A DNA stretch of 64,000 nucleotides from positions 1 to 64,000 of the forward strand of contig CANNKG010000001.1 in NCBI GenBank assembly GCA_947505105.1. Direction: 5' to 3'. Within the stretch, counting starts at the first letter, position 1, and every line of letters starts with the position of its first letter. Source of the DNA: Methylococcaceae bacterium. GTDB lineage: Bacteria; Pseudomonadota; Gammaproteobacteria; Methylococcales; Methylomonadaceae. Under the pieces are notes generated by a model, which worked only from the letters and a program-made list of their open reading frames with translations, searched no databases and was not told the origin of the DNA. Of this stretch, positions 9,366 to 18,590 are shown in pieces. A program made the translations under genes and the position numbers.

Positions 9366-9418
9366 CTTATTTCCTTGGGTAAGGTTAGGAATGGGCACTA
9401 AATAACTCAGGTTATCTA

Positions 9419-9870
9419 TCACAACGCGTTGATTTCAGAAATGCAGGAGCCGCAATTCGTTCCAGCTTTAAGGCATACTCCTACTTCCTAGTGAGTTTTA
9501 AGACATTTTTCTTTTATCGCAGTTTTGATCGATTTTTCATCGACATTAAAACAAGCACAAATAATAGCACCAATCTCTGCTGAACCCATAGACGGTTCTC
9601 CGGTCCATAGGCTCAACCGCTCGAATTTATCGATTGCGAGCTTTGCAAATAAACTACTCAGTCACCCCCGCTCGAGTAAGACATGTCCGCTTGGTAAACA
9701 ACCTAAAATGAATGGATTATTTATCTTACTCCCCCAAAGCCTTCGATTAAGTAGCGTATATTCCGAAAACATCGCATATTCTTCAAGCATCGGTCTGCCC
9801 TCATGAACATCTCCAATAACATGCCTTGTAACAGATTGATTATTAATTTTTTGACGAATCGCTCTTATTC
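9419..9870 (-). pseudogene. Pseudogene: 3' end of a second assimilatory nitrate reductase gene
   Basis: Read on the minus strand, this stretch encodes a clear relative of the NasA C terminus found intact at 35370-35650. About four in five residues match over the last 80, including the [2Fe-2S] BFD-type cysteines CACFNVD and GTNCGSC. It is broken by two in-frame stops: TGA at 9662-9664 where NasA has Trp, and TAG at 9488-9490 where NasA has Gln. Homology is strong to about 9670 and weak from there to about 9870. No start or catalytic domain is left. It lies in the same orientation as the intact gene, about 26 kb away, so the ebo region sits between two nasA 3' ends. Confidence 0.87.
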
Positions 9871-9973
9871 TCAGACAGGCTTCTGTTCACCGTCGGATGC
9901 GGAAAAACGGATGCCCGGTGGTGTGAGAAAGGTAACCGCCGCAATCCAATTAACCCGATCCGCAGTCAATAGA

Positions 9974-10777
9974 TTATGAGCAAGATAATGCCAACGCAAC
10001 CGCTTGGCGCTCCTGCAAATTTTCCGATAACAGTAAACGACGTAAGTGCGGCAGTTCAGAATTCGGAATAAATGGTCCGACACAGCGCCACAAGTCAATT
10101 GGTACTTGACGACCTGCCGCCCAGCGTTCATGCGCAAAATCAAATAAGGTATTCGCTAAATCTTGGTTAAGCCGCTGATCCAAGCTATAAACAGGTGCGA
10201 TAGGACATTCGATAAACAGCGCCTTTAAAATCATGTTGTTCCAGCGCTGCGTTTCAAAGTAGCCGAATGGATAGGGATTATTGTGAATGATCGCCTCGAA
10301 CACCGGTCGTATGTTAGTGCGCAGACCTTCACCCACTATGGGTTCCAGCGCCTCTGGTTCTGGATATACCGGTAAGCCTCGATACAGCGAGATAGCTTCA
10401 GATACGTCTGCGGTTTGTAACAGCACACTAAAACGAGCGGCAAATTCCAGTGCTTGATAGGGCAGCTCGACGAGCAACAGAATTCTCGCCAAATCAACTA
10501 AACTCCAAGTATTGGGCTGCCAACCAGCGATACAGGCTTCAGCACTGAGTAGATCTTGTGCAGATAAGTTTAATATTTCCTTGCCAAAGCGCCTGGATAT
10601 CAAGCTGAAGCCGGTATTGAACGCTTGAGCGTTCGGTTTGGTGCGCAATAACGAAACTTGCTGCTCAAACCATAGCGTATGATTGCGGTCGCTCTGACGA
10701 CATAACCAATTTCTCAATAACACCAATACTTGTTGTTGCTTTGATTCATCATTCATTGTTGATTTTTTACCATCCAT
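9974..10777 (-). CDS. eboA: EboA-family protein
   Basis: This is an EboA-type protein of about 267 residues, all helical, with the conserved W-x-L-x-x-L-A-R-x-L-L-L segment (WSLVDLARILLLV) and the C-terminal run ERWAAGRQVPIDLWRCVG then LPHLRRLL. The molecular role of EboA is not established; in cyanobacteria it is part of the ebo locus needed for scytonemin monomer to reach the periplasm. The start is uncertain: ATG at 10777 is used here, ATG at 10756 is also possible, and a TTG at 10792 looks poor. It is the last gene of the cluster and lies immediately downstream of the dehydroquinate-synthase-like gene. Confidence 0.82.
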   Translation of the reverse strand: MDGKKSTMNDESKQQQVLVLLRNWLCRQSDRNHTLWFEQQVSLLRTKPNAQAFNTGFSLISRRFGKEILNLSAQDLLSAEACIAGWQPNTWSLVDLARILLLVELPYQALEFAARFSVLLQTADVSEAISLYRGLPVYPEPEALEPIVGEGLRTNIRPVFEAIIHNNPYPFGYFETQRWNNMILKALFIECPIAPVYSLDQRLNQDLANTLFDFAHERWAAGRQVPIDLWRCVGPFIPNSELPHLRRLLLSENLQERQAVALALSCS

Positions 10778-10802
10778 AATAGTGAAGAGCAATTATTCAT
10801 TA

Positions 10803-11936
10803 TTACCGGGCAAACCTTGCCAGACAAGCGTTCATTACCGGGATATTGATGTGATTGACTTCCACGCATCTGCCTATCTCTTGCAGCAAAGGAATCGTCA
10901 ATTCACCCCCGAGATGTTCACGAAACTCCTCCAAAGCCGACAGTGGATCGATTTGAGCAAGTGCCGGATGATGAAGGTTGAAACCCAGCGTTTCCAACAA
11001 GGTGAGGATTTTTTCCAAGTCAGATTCAGCGAGCAAGCCCATGCGATGCGCATAACTTGAATCTATCGCAATACCGACCGCAACAGCTTCACCATGCCGA
11101 AGGCCGCTGCCGTTGAATTGTTCAAGTTTATGTGCGACCCAGTGTCCAAAATCTAAAGGTCTCGACGAGCCACTTTCGAATGGATCGCCACTGGAGGCAA
11201 TGTGCTGAATATGCAGTTCCGCGCATCGATAAATCATTTGATGCATGCTTAACGGATTGAAATCAGCAAGACTGTGCCGCATCTGATAGAGCGATTCGAA
11301 AAAATCCTGGTCCCGAATCAGCGCGACCTTAACTGCCTCAGCAATTCCTGCCCGCCGGTCTCGCTCGGATAGCGTTTCGATAAAGACGCTATCGTTAATT
11401 ACGGCGAACGGCGGAGTAAATGTACCGATAAAATTTTTCCGGCCAAATGCATTAATGCCATTTTTGACGCCTACCCCGGCATCATTCTGCGCCAACACAG
11501 TGGTCGGCACCCGGATCAGGCGGATTCCGCGATGAGCGGTCGCCGCAGCGAAACCCACCGCATCAAGGAGCGCTCCACCGCCAATGGCAATAATGAAGGA
11601 ATGACGACAAAGTTTGTAATGGTCGACTAAGGCATGAATTTTTTGCACGTTTGCGTAATCATTCTTACAGCTTTCGCCACCGCAGATTTGCAAGGGTGGC
11701 TCGACTAGCTGCATGATTTGCTTGTGGGTTTCGCTATAGCGGTCGATGTCGGCTATTACGTTAGGATTGGTTCGAATCACCTCGTTATCGATCACGATCA
11801 GCACTTGATTGAGCGATCGATTACCTTGAGCAATGATGTCAAGTAAGGCAACATTTTGAGGGTCGAAAACCTCACGCGTAAAAATGATCGGAAAAGTGTA
11901 ATTTACGGTGAATTGTTGATGAATTATGGGTTGCAT
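10803..11936 (-). CDS. eboD: 3-dehydroquinate-synthase-like protein EboD
   Basis: The protein has 377 residues with the sugar-phosphate cyclase fold. The NAD-binding GGGALLDAVGFAAATAHRG and PTTVLAQNDAGVG segments are present. Metal and substrate residues are seen in AGIAEAVKVALIRD (Glu), FGHWVAHKLE (His) and GLRHGEAVAVG (His). The fold is that of AroB, but this branch belongs to the ebo-type cyclases, which are thought to make a cyclitol-like product rather than supply the shikimate pathway. The surrounding ebo genes support that reading. The start ATG at 11936 is followed downstream by eboA, and a 284-base gap separates it from the upstream acyltransferase gene. Confidence 0.85.
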   Translation of the reverse strand: MQPIIHQQFTVNYTFPIIFTREVFDPQNVALLDIIAQGNRSLNQVLIVIDNEVIRTNPNVIADIDRYSETHKQIMQLVEPPLQICGGESCKNDYANVQKIHALVDHYKLCRHSFIIAIGGGALLDAVGFAAATAHRGIRLIRVPTTVLAQNDAGVGVKNGINAFGRKNFIGTFTPPFAVINDSVFIETLSERDRRAGIAEAVKVALIRDQDFFESLYQMRHSLADFNPLSMHQMIYRCAELHIQHIASSGDPFESGSSRPLDFGHWVAHKLEQFNGSGLRHGEAVAVGIAIDSSYAHRMGLLAESDLEKILTLLETLGFNLHHPALAQIDPLSALEEFREHLGGELTIPLLQEIGRCVEVNHINIPVMNACLARFAR

Positions 11937-12104
11937 CTACTGATTTAATCATGAATGTCATAGTCCGTTTTACGGACATTCAAAGTATTAGAAAGTCGGC
12001 AAACTACTACCGCTCCCTCACGATGCAAGCACTGTCGTATTCTGCCCAACGCTTACTAGCGTGAGAATATCATGTATTGATGCTTTTTAGTCCAGGCGTA
12101 AGGT

Positions 12105-12161
12105 GATAAAGCTGCATTATTCCTACTCACCCTCAGGGAGAGGGAAAGATGCCGCTTTATT
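12105..12161. repeat. Imperfect palindromic intergenic element
   Basis: GATAAAGCTGCAT (12105-12117) is repeated in inverted form as ATGCCGCTTTATT (12149-12161), 11 of 13 bases pairing, around a CTCACCCTCAGGGAGAGGG core that is itself part-palindromic. It resembles a single REP-like unit. It lies in the 284-base gap between two minus-strand genes. Confidence 0.4.
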
Positions 12162-12179
12162 TCCTTTGTTATCTATAAT

Positions 12180-12199
12180 CCTAAAAAGCTCTTTTTAGG
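12180..12199 (-). terminator. Possible terminator hairpin after the acyltransferase gene
   Basis: A perfect 9-bp inverted repeat, CCTAAAAAG-CT-CTTTTTAGG, lies 22 bases past the stop of the acyltransferase gene on the minus strand. There is no separate T-tract and the stem is AT-rich, so it may only attenuate read-through into eboD. Confidence 0.35.
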
Positions 12200-12220
12200 G
12201 TAATGAACCGCTTCGATTTA

Positions 12221-13600
12221 CTAGATTTTTGAACATTCATGATAAATTCGCTTGATGAACAGCGCCAAGATGGCTTCACCTTGCTGCGCTTCCACAGTTC
12301 GAGAATCATAGTTGAAGGTAATCACCATGCGTCCATCATAAGAGGCTATGCCAAATGCGCCGTGGGTATAGGCTCTGAACGGTGGCAGCAATTCGATGCG
12401 TTCGACAAGCATGTCGGCGGCCTGTACTTTGCCCTGGGCATTTAATAACGGCGAATCCGCCAGCGGTAAACCCAAATTACTGGTATTCACCGTCACTAAA
12501 CACTTTGAAAATAAAGGTCTGGGTTTTAAGAGTTGTTGAATTCCGCCATTGATCCTGCCTAAAAAGCGGGCAAATCGAATAAAGGTCAGGCCCATGAGAT
12601 TTTGTTTTACGTACTGGGTCTCTTCGGTCAAACTGGTGAACAGCTTACTCGGGTTAGAAAGGATATCCCCTGCTCTGTCTATAAAATACATGCTCAACAC
12701 ATTGGCCGGGGGAATCAGATCATCCTCGGTTTTTTTACGTAAATTAACCGCCATTCCGACTCGAATACGCACACTTTTGCCTTTCGAATGATGGGTGCGA
12801 TTCCATTCTTCCAGAGTTAAAAACAAGCACCACAGGAGAAAATCGTTGATGGTGCCTTGTTGATTTTTAGCAGCCGCTTTAAGCGTTTTGAATTCTGCCG
12901 CCGAAAATTCATGCCATGCCGAGCTTGGTGATTGGATAGCTTCTGGATTAATCAAGGTCTTACCTAAACATAAAGAGCGCGGTTGATACAGCAACATTTT
13001 GGCAATATATTTAAAATCAATGAACCGGCGTTTTTTCAAACTTTCCGGCGTTTGGTGAAATTCATCTCGACGCCGCAAGGTTTCCTGCACGATTGGGCGA
13101 AGTTTCGCTTCGTGTTCAGCCAAGCCATTTATTTGTTGGTCATAATAGGCCAGGATGTCCTCAATAAACATCCGCGACCCGGTAGCATCCACACAAGAAT
13201 GATGGGTTTGCAGAAGCAAAACGGTTTGTTGCTGCGCTTCTCGTAGAAACAACCGAAACCCGTATTCTTTAGTTAAATCGAAGCCCGAGCTTTCAGGGTT
13301 GGGATACCTGTAGGGCTCTTGATCGGCGACCCATTGGATAAACGGTTGATATTCGGCAGGCGTCCAATAAACATCTTTGGCTTTGCCTTTAACATTTCCG
13401 ACGATAATTGAGCGGAGCAATAGCGAACGTTGCAGCGCTTTCTTGACCGCCTGTTCAAATTGGCCATGGTTAAAAAGCCCGGTCAGCGTGACACGAGTAT
13501 AGAAAATTCCGGGATAATCCGAGGTATCGTCATTAAGAAAATAATGTTCAAACGCGCCAACCGGTAATTTGTCGAACTGGTGATTAGAGAGATTATTCAT
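12221..13600 (-). CDS. Condensation-domain / PapA-like acyltransferase
   Basis: A free-standing 459-residue protein of the CoA-dependent acyltransferase (condensation) superfamily. The catalytic motif HHSCVDATG (about residues 142-150) keeps HHxxxD with Ala in place of the usual Gly. The second half has NDFLLWCLFLTL and VTVNTSNLG, the counterparts of the lattice motif region. Such stand-alone enzymes (PapA5, wax-ester-synthase relatives) join an acyl group to an alcohol or amine. It overlaps no neighbour but sits 18 bases after the hydrolase gene, in the same operon as the MmpL-like transporter. That pairing recalls mycobacterial lipid loci and suggests the cluster product is acylated. The acyl donor and acceptor are unknown. 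Confidence 0.78.
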   Translation of the reverse strand: MNNLSNHQFDKLPVGAFEHYFLNDDTSDYPGIFYTRVTLTGLFNHGQFEQAVKKALQRSLLLRSIIVGNVKGKAKDVYWTPAEYQPFIQWVADQEPYRYPNPESSGFDLTKEYGFRLFLREAQQQTVLLLQTHHSCVDATGSRMFIEDILAYYDQQINGLAEHEAKLRPIVQETLRRRDEFHQTPESLKKRRFIDFKYIAKMLLYQPRSLCLGKTLINPEAIQSPSSAWHEFSAAEFKTLKAAAKNQQGTINDFLLWCLFLTLEEWNRTHHSKGKSVRIRVGMAVNLRKKTEDDLIPPANVLSMYFIDRAGDILSNPSKLFTSLTEETQYVKQNLMGLTFIRFARFLGRINGGIQQLLKPRPLFSKCLVTVNTSNLGLPLADSPLLNAQGKVQAADMLVERIELLPPFRAYTHGAFGIASYDGRMVITFNYDSRTVEAQQGEAILALFIKRIYHECSKI

Positions 13601-13618
13601 AGCGTTCTCCTCGGTTGG

Positions 13619-14569
13619 TTAAGGACCTTGATTTAATAATTCCAAAATAATCGGGTAAACCTGAGCGATTTGTTGATATTTATGTTCAGGTTCAATCAGA
13701 TCGTGCGGCAAATTGCTATCGACTGGAAATTCATATTTTTGAACATTGCCGCCATGTTCCTGCCAATGCCTAATGATCAATTCGCTGTCTTCATTGCGCA
13801 CCACATTATCGATAGGATTGATCGCAACAATAATGGATCGAGCGCTGGGTTTACTATACTGGGCGGCTTTTTTAACAATAATACCCAAACGTAACAAGGT
13901 GTTAATCGAGTGCGTCGAATAACCCAGATAGATATGTTTGGGTAATCGAGTTTGCTCTTTTAGTCTGGGATTCCAGTATTGAAATTTATTTTTTAATAAC
14001 GGAATCATCCGTGCATAAAAACCGTGTAATTTTTTGGGAATTTTATAGATGCCAAAAGCGCCCGACAGGATTAACACTTTGTCGACATCAGCTCGGTTCT
14101 GCGCCACCCAGGCCGCAATTAGTCCCCCCGTCGAGATACCGCAGACTTTAATGTTCTCACCCAAGCCACCGGCAATATCGATCGCTTGATCACCGAGCGT
14201 CGTCAATGTTTCGAGGGTCATCTGGGCGGTCGTAAGGGTTTTTCTATCCTTTAAACCATGAAATGGCAAACGGGTGATTAGAACATTGTCGCCTTGTTGA
14301 TAAAATTGATCGGCTAAGAGATCGAATTGATGCGGGCAACTAGTAAAACCGTGAAAAATCACGATTACATTTGATACTTTTCGTCCATGCGTTAAAAGCC
14401 GGGTCCCACATTCATCATGCAGATCCTCTTGCTGTTCATTAATCCACCATTGCTGCACGCGCTCAACAGCATCGTCATAATGGGATAACGGCGATGATTG
14501 ATAGGCTTGATGATGCTCGATGAACCACCAATGTCGAAGCCTTTTTACCAATGAAAATTCATATTGCAT
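13619..14569 (-). CDS. Alpha/beta hydrolase (serine hydrolase)
   Basis: The protein has 316 residues with an alpha/beta hydrolase fold. An oxyanion strand VIVIFHGFTSCPHQFD is followed by the nucleophile elbow CGISTGG (Ser at about 166), an Asp region around INPIDNVVRNEDS and a late His in SNLPHDLIEP. No signal peptide is visible, so it is likely cytoplasmic. The enzyme would cleave an ester or thioester. In its position between an acyltransferase and an MmpL-like transporter it could release or edit the acylated product, as thioesterase-like hydrolases do in lipid clusters. That role is inference from context. Confidence 0.8.
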   Translation of the reverse strand: MQYEFSLVKRLRHWWFIEHHQAYQSSPLSHYDDAVERVQQWWINEQQEDLHDECGTRLLTHGRKVSNVIVIFHGFTSCPHQFDLLADQFYQQGDNVLITRLPFHGLKDRKTLTTAQMTLETLTTLGDQAIDIAGGLGENIKVCGISTGGLIAAWVAQNRADVDKVLILSGAFGIYKIPKKLHGFYARMIPLLKNKFQYWNPRLKEQTRLPKHIYLGYSTHSINTLLRLGIIVKKAAQYSKPSARSIIVAINPIDNVVRNEDSELIIRHWQEHGGNVQKYEFPVDSNLPHDLIEPEHKYQQIAQVYPIILELLNQGP

Positions 14570-14618
14570 AATCCGCTTTGCCGCTCTTAAATCAATAAAA
14601 ACAAGTGGGCCACAGTTA

Positions 14619-16871
14619 TTAGGATTCCCGAATATCCGGCAATAATTTGTCCAACGATTTCGGCAACCACCAGTTTTTATCGCCCATTAACTTCATCGAC
14701 GCCGGCACCACCACCAACCTTACAATCGTCATATCAATCAAGATCGCAGCGGCGAGTACCAAACCAAGCTCTTTGGTGACCAGAACTTTGGTGAACGCGA
14801 ACGATCCGAACACGACAATCATGATCAAACCCGCCGTGGTAATGACTTTCGCGGAATCCTGGACCCCTAAAGCAACCGACTCTTCATTATTGGCACCATG
14901 GGAAAAATACTCCCGAATTCGACTCATCAAAAACACTTCATAGTCGGTACTCAAGCCATATAAAATCGCAAAACCGATGATCGGCGTATAAAAGGTGATC
15001 GAATTGAAGATTTCTGTCCCGAGCACACTGCTCGCAAAACCGTATTGAAAGACCATGACCAATACGCCAAAGCTGGCAAACAGCGATAGCAGGTTGGTAA
15101 TTACCGCTTTTAGCGGAATAATAATGGTCTTTAACAGAATAAGCAGGGTCAAAAAATTTACCAACAAGGTAATCACAAAATACATCGGCGCTTGATCATC
15201 GACCACCGTACCGAAATCGTAGTGCATGGCGGGCGCGCCTCCGACATAGACTTGCGCGTCGCTTAACGTCGGAGCCCATTGCTTGACATTGGCGCGAATG
15301 GTTTCAAGTAAGGCGACCGTGTCGGGATTAACTTCATTTTCTTTAGAAAAAACATAAATGACCGTCGTGCTATTTTTGGCATCGATATCGACCATATGTT
15401 TTGCCACGCGATAATAATCGGGGTTCGCGGCGACCGAGGCATGAGACAGCGATTGAGCCCACTTCAAAGAGAAATTCGGAATAATGCTCATCAGTGAACG
15501 GACGCCCTCAACGCGAGGATCCTGGGCAATTTTTTGATGCAATTCGTACAGCCCACCCATCACATTTTTATCCCAGATTTCGTTATCATGCGTGGTGATT
15601 GCAATCATGATCGGCCCGATAGTGCCTTTACCGTATTTTTCGGCCAGAATATCACCGCCATGACGCGATTCTACCGAAGCCGGTATCGCCTCTAGCGTAA
15701 CCCCGCGCCGATTCATGTCAGTGATCGGATAAGCCAATATAAATAGCACCGCCAAGCCAATCAACAGACTTTGCCAGGGATCAGCCATGATTTTATAGGT
15801 AAAGTTTTTCCAGAATTGATTGAGGTTCGGTCTAAGCGGATTTGCTTGATATTTCAGCGCTATTGAGGGGCCAATAAATGACAGAATCAGCGGCATCAGC
15901 ATCAGTGCCGTAAAAACCGCCACCAAGGCCGACAATGAAATCGCCATGGCAATAGAACGGATAATCATCACCGGAAACAAGCTCCAGACAATCATCGTAA
16001 AAAACAAGGTCAGCCCCGAGAGCAGAATCGAGCGTCCGGCCGTATCGAGAGTTTTGGCGATGGCTTCTTTACACGGCATAACCGCTACTTCGGTTCTGAA
16101 TCGATCTAGCGCAATCAATGAAAAATCGATCGTCAAACCTAAACCGATCATCGTCGAAATATTGATCGCAAAGATCGAGACATCGCTGGTGAATGCGATT
16201 GCTGCGACAATGCCTAAGGTGATCGCAATTGAAACCGCGCCGATCACGATCGGTAACAGGCCCAGGACTACACCTCTAAAGAACAAAAATAAAATCAACA
16301 GAACCAACGGAATCGAATAAACTTCAACCGCAGCGAGGTCTTGAGCGGTAGCCTGTTCAATATCATAGTTTGCAGCCAACACGCCGGTAATGGAGACTTC
16401 AAGCTCCTTTGAGCGCGCCGCCTCTCTGAAGGCGGGAGTGGCTTTTTCGATAGCTTCCTCGCTGCCTTTAAGATGCATGATCGCATATAAAGTATGATTG
16501 TCTTTGCTGACAAAATCGGGAATTCCGGTTTCGTAAAAGGTTTCGATATTGTCTACCAAGGCATTATTTTGTAGCCGTTCAAGCGAAGCGGTAACCGCAT
16601 CGTGATACACCTCGTCGTACACTTTCAAGCGGTCGGAATTGAAAATGACTAACGCGGTTTTATCGGATGAAATGCCCAGTCGCTCGTACAATATTTTGGA
16701 CGAGGCGTTAAATTCGGTTCCGGGGAGACTATAGCCGCCTACCTTTACCAAATCCTGGATATGCACGGTAAACAGGCCGATGATCAATACCACACCCCCC
16801 AGCCAGATCAGTGCGGCCCGAGTTTTATTTTCATACAGCATAGTAGCAATTCTATGAAAAATACTGTCCAT
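14619..16871 (-). CDS. MmpL-like RND transporter
   Basis: The protein has 750 residues with the MMPL family layout. One N-terminal membrane helix precedes a periplasmic loop (about 40-170). A block of helices (about 175-340) contains the TIGLGLTIDFSLIALDRFR motif. A second periplasmic loop and a second block of helices (about 560-735) follow, with YGLSTDYEVFLMSRI. The Asp in each TDY/IDF motif is the proton-relay residue. This subfamily exports lipids and hydrophobic compounds, best known from mycobacterial MmpL proteins. It lies 13 bases after the beta-propeller gene and ahead of the hydrolase and acyltransferase, consistent with one transcription unit dedicated to a lipid-like product. Confidence 0.88.
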   Translation of the reverse strand: MDSIFHRIATMLYENKTRAALIWLGGVVLIIGLFTVHIQDLVKVGGYSLPGTEFNASSKILYERLGISSDKTALVIFNSDRLKVYDEVYHDAVTASLERLQNNALVDNIETFYETGIPDFVSKDNHTLYAIMHLKGSEEAIEKATPAFREAARSKELEVSITGVLAANYDIEQATAQDLAAVEVYSIPLVLLILFLFFRGVVLGLLPIVIGAVSIAITLGIVAAIAFTSDVSIFAINISTMIGLGLTIDFSLIALDRFRTEVAVMPCKEAIAKTLDTAGRSILLSGLTLFFTMIVWSLFPVMIIRSIAMAISLSALVAVFTALMLMPLILSFIGPSIALKYQANPLRPNLNQFWKNFTYKIMADPWQSLLIGLAVLFILAYPITDMNRRGVTLEAIPASVESRHGGDILAEKYGKGTIGPIMIAITTHDNEIWDKNVMGGLYELHQKIAQDPRVEGVRSLMSIIPNFSLKWAQSLSHASVAANPDYYRVAKHMVDIDAKNSTTVIYVFSKENEVNPDTVALLETIRANVKQWAPTLSDAQVYVGGAPAMHYDFGTVVDDQAPMYFVITLLVNFLTLLILLKTIIIPLKAVITNLLSLFASFGVLVMVFQYGFASSVLGTEIFNSITFYTPIIGFAILYGLSTDYEVFLMSRIREYFSHGANNEESVALGVQDSAKVITTAGLIMIVVFGSFAFTKVLVTKELGLVLAAAILIDMTIVRLVVVPASMKLMGDKNWWLPKSLDKLLPDIRES

Positions 16872-16883
16872 AAAGGCTCTCCT

Positions 16884-18482
16884 CTAGCTAGTTTTTTTTC
16901 TAAAAAATATGGTGATCAGGGCCAACGCAATGAAAATCGCGCACAACAACAGCGCGATAAAGATTGGCGGTGTACCTGAAAACGTGGTTTCTTCACGGGC
17001 AAGTTTTGCTTTTGGCTGATGTTTCGCGCTAGCTTGCTTTGCGCCACTCACTGAAATATCCGCCTTCATCCAAGGATGCGGTAAACAGTAATAAGTGTAA
17101 TCGTCTGCTTTGTCGATGGTGATGGTCTTTGATTCTCCGGAATTTAAAAAGCCGGTATCAAAAGCCCCATTATGCGCGGTCGCGGTGTGCGGCACTTTGC
17201 CCATGTTGATGAAAGTTATTTTGTCGCCGGCCTTAACGCTAATCGAAGCAGGATCATAGCCCCATTTCATGACATCCGAATCTTCGATAATTTTGACGAT
17301 GACGCCCGAATCATCTTTCAAGTGATCGTAAAGAGCCCCAGCATTTGGAGCTTCAGGGGGAGCGGCCCATTCTTCACCCGAAGGATTTGCAACCTTTGGA
17401 CCTACCGCCGGTTTATCTCCTAGCTTCACCTTGAGTATTTGGCCCTGACCGTCATTGGCTTGATTGCCAAAATTAGAAATATACAAATAACCTTCCTTGT
17501 CGAAGGTCATCATGGTCGGGAACACCAGATTGGTCAGGACTTCTTTGGTGGTTCCATCTTTTAGCACTTTGTGCAAGACCCCGGTATACGGTTTGTATAA
17601 CAGCTTTTCATGATTGAACTGACCGGCAAACTGGAGAATGAACATGTCTCCTTCAGGGGAAAAAGCAACGTCTACGGCATTGGTAAGATTATTGATGTAG
17701 CCTTTTTGAATTTCGCCTTTAGGAGAAATTCGGTCGATAGTGCTGGTCCCCTTTAAATAAGGGGCGGGACTAAATTGGGCGATGTAAAGGTAGCCATCTT
17801 TATCCGCATCGATACCAGTGGTGACCGGTGAATTTTCGTATGCCGCAAACACTTCAATTTCGGCTTTTTTATTGACTTTGATGACGCGGTTGTAATTACC
17901 GTCAGTAATATAAATATCGGTCCCGACCGCAACCATATCGTAAGGATTGCCAATATGGGCATCGCCGTTGCTGGCTGGCGGTGGATTCTTGCTGTTGAAA
18001 TCACCAATGTCGGCGAAAACTTCCAGTTTACCGTTAACGATCTTATACAGTTTCGGAACTTCTGTCGCATGTAAGGCCGGAGCATAAAAGACTTCTCCGT
18101 TGACTAAAGCCAGTGCGGAAGGCCCGAGCATTTCCCGTCCGCCATAAAGACCCATATTAGGCAGGTTATTGATAAAATCATGGCGTTTACCGTCGCTGAT
18201 AAGCGAAATTCTGCCGGTATCGCCAAGCGGAGCAACCCCGTATGCGGCAGGAAGCGGTATCGTTACCTTCCCCGGTTTCCCAGATTCGGCGACGTATAAT
18301 TTACCGTTCTTATCAAATACCATCGCTTTGGGATTAATCAGACCCTCGGCAATTATTTCATAAGTCGTTTCAGTTTCAGCCAAGCCATTTTGTAAAAAAC
18401 CCAGGCAGAATAACAACAATAGGGTAGATAAATTCGAAACAACTGAATTTTTTTCTGAATCAATAAAGAGTTTTCTTTTCAT
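16884..18482 (-). CDS. ScyD/ScyE-like beta-propeller fused to a cupredoxin and membrane tail
   Basis: The protein has 532 residues. An N-terminal hydrophobic segment ends near GLAETE and is probably a signal peptide. Residues about 45-380 form an NHL/SGL-type beta-propeller with repeated blades (NGKLYVAESGKPGKV, GYLYIAQFSP, GYLYISNFGNQ) and match the ScyD/ScyE family of scytonemin loci. Residues about 400-480 form a plastocyanin-like domain with copper ligands in VPHTATAH and CLPHPWM. A C-terminal helix with a KKTS end anchors it in the inner membrane. It probably acts in the periplasm in redox maturation or binding of the exported product. It is directly upstream of the MmpL-like gene. Confidence 0.85.
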   Translation of the reverse strand: MKRKLFIDSEKNSVVSNLSTLLLLFCLGFLQNGLAETETTYEIIAEGLINPKAMVFDKNGKLYVAESGKPGKVTIPLPAAYGVAPLGDTGRISLISDGKRHDFINNLPNMGLYGGREMLGPSALALVNGEVFYAPALHATEVPKLYKIVNGKLEVFADIGDFNSKNPPPASNGDAHIGNPYDMVAVGTDIYITDGNYNRVIKVNKKAEIEVFAAYENSPVTTGIDADKDGYLYIAQFSPAPYLKGTSTIDRISPKGEIQKGYINNLTNAVDVAFSPEGDMFILQFAGQFNHEKLLYKPYTGVLHKVLKDGTTKEVLTNLVFPTMMTFDKEGYLYISNFGNQANDGQGQILKVKLGDKPAVGPKVANPSGEEWAAPPEAPNAGALYDHLKDDSGVIVKIIEDSDVMKWGYDPASISVKAGDKITFINMGKVPHTATAHNGAFDTGFLNSGESKTITIDKADDYTYYCLPHPWMKADISVSGAKQASAKHQPKAKLAREETTFSGTPPIFIALLLCAIFIALALITIFFRKKTS

Positions 18483-18590
18483 AAGGTTGCCAGATAGATT
18501 AACGGTGTTACTTAGCTTAAAAAATTATCCTGCAATACTTTAGGTATTGATCAAGACTGCGTATTAGTTATTAAAATGTATTGCCGAGGT

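Noticed and set aside
9525-9806. Open frame of 93 codons on the plus strand
   Set aside because: It is antisense to the nasA pseudogene. The same antisense frame also opens opposite intact nasA at 35512, so it is a by-product of conserved coding on the other strand.
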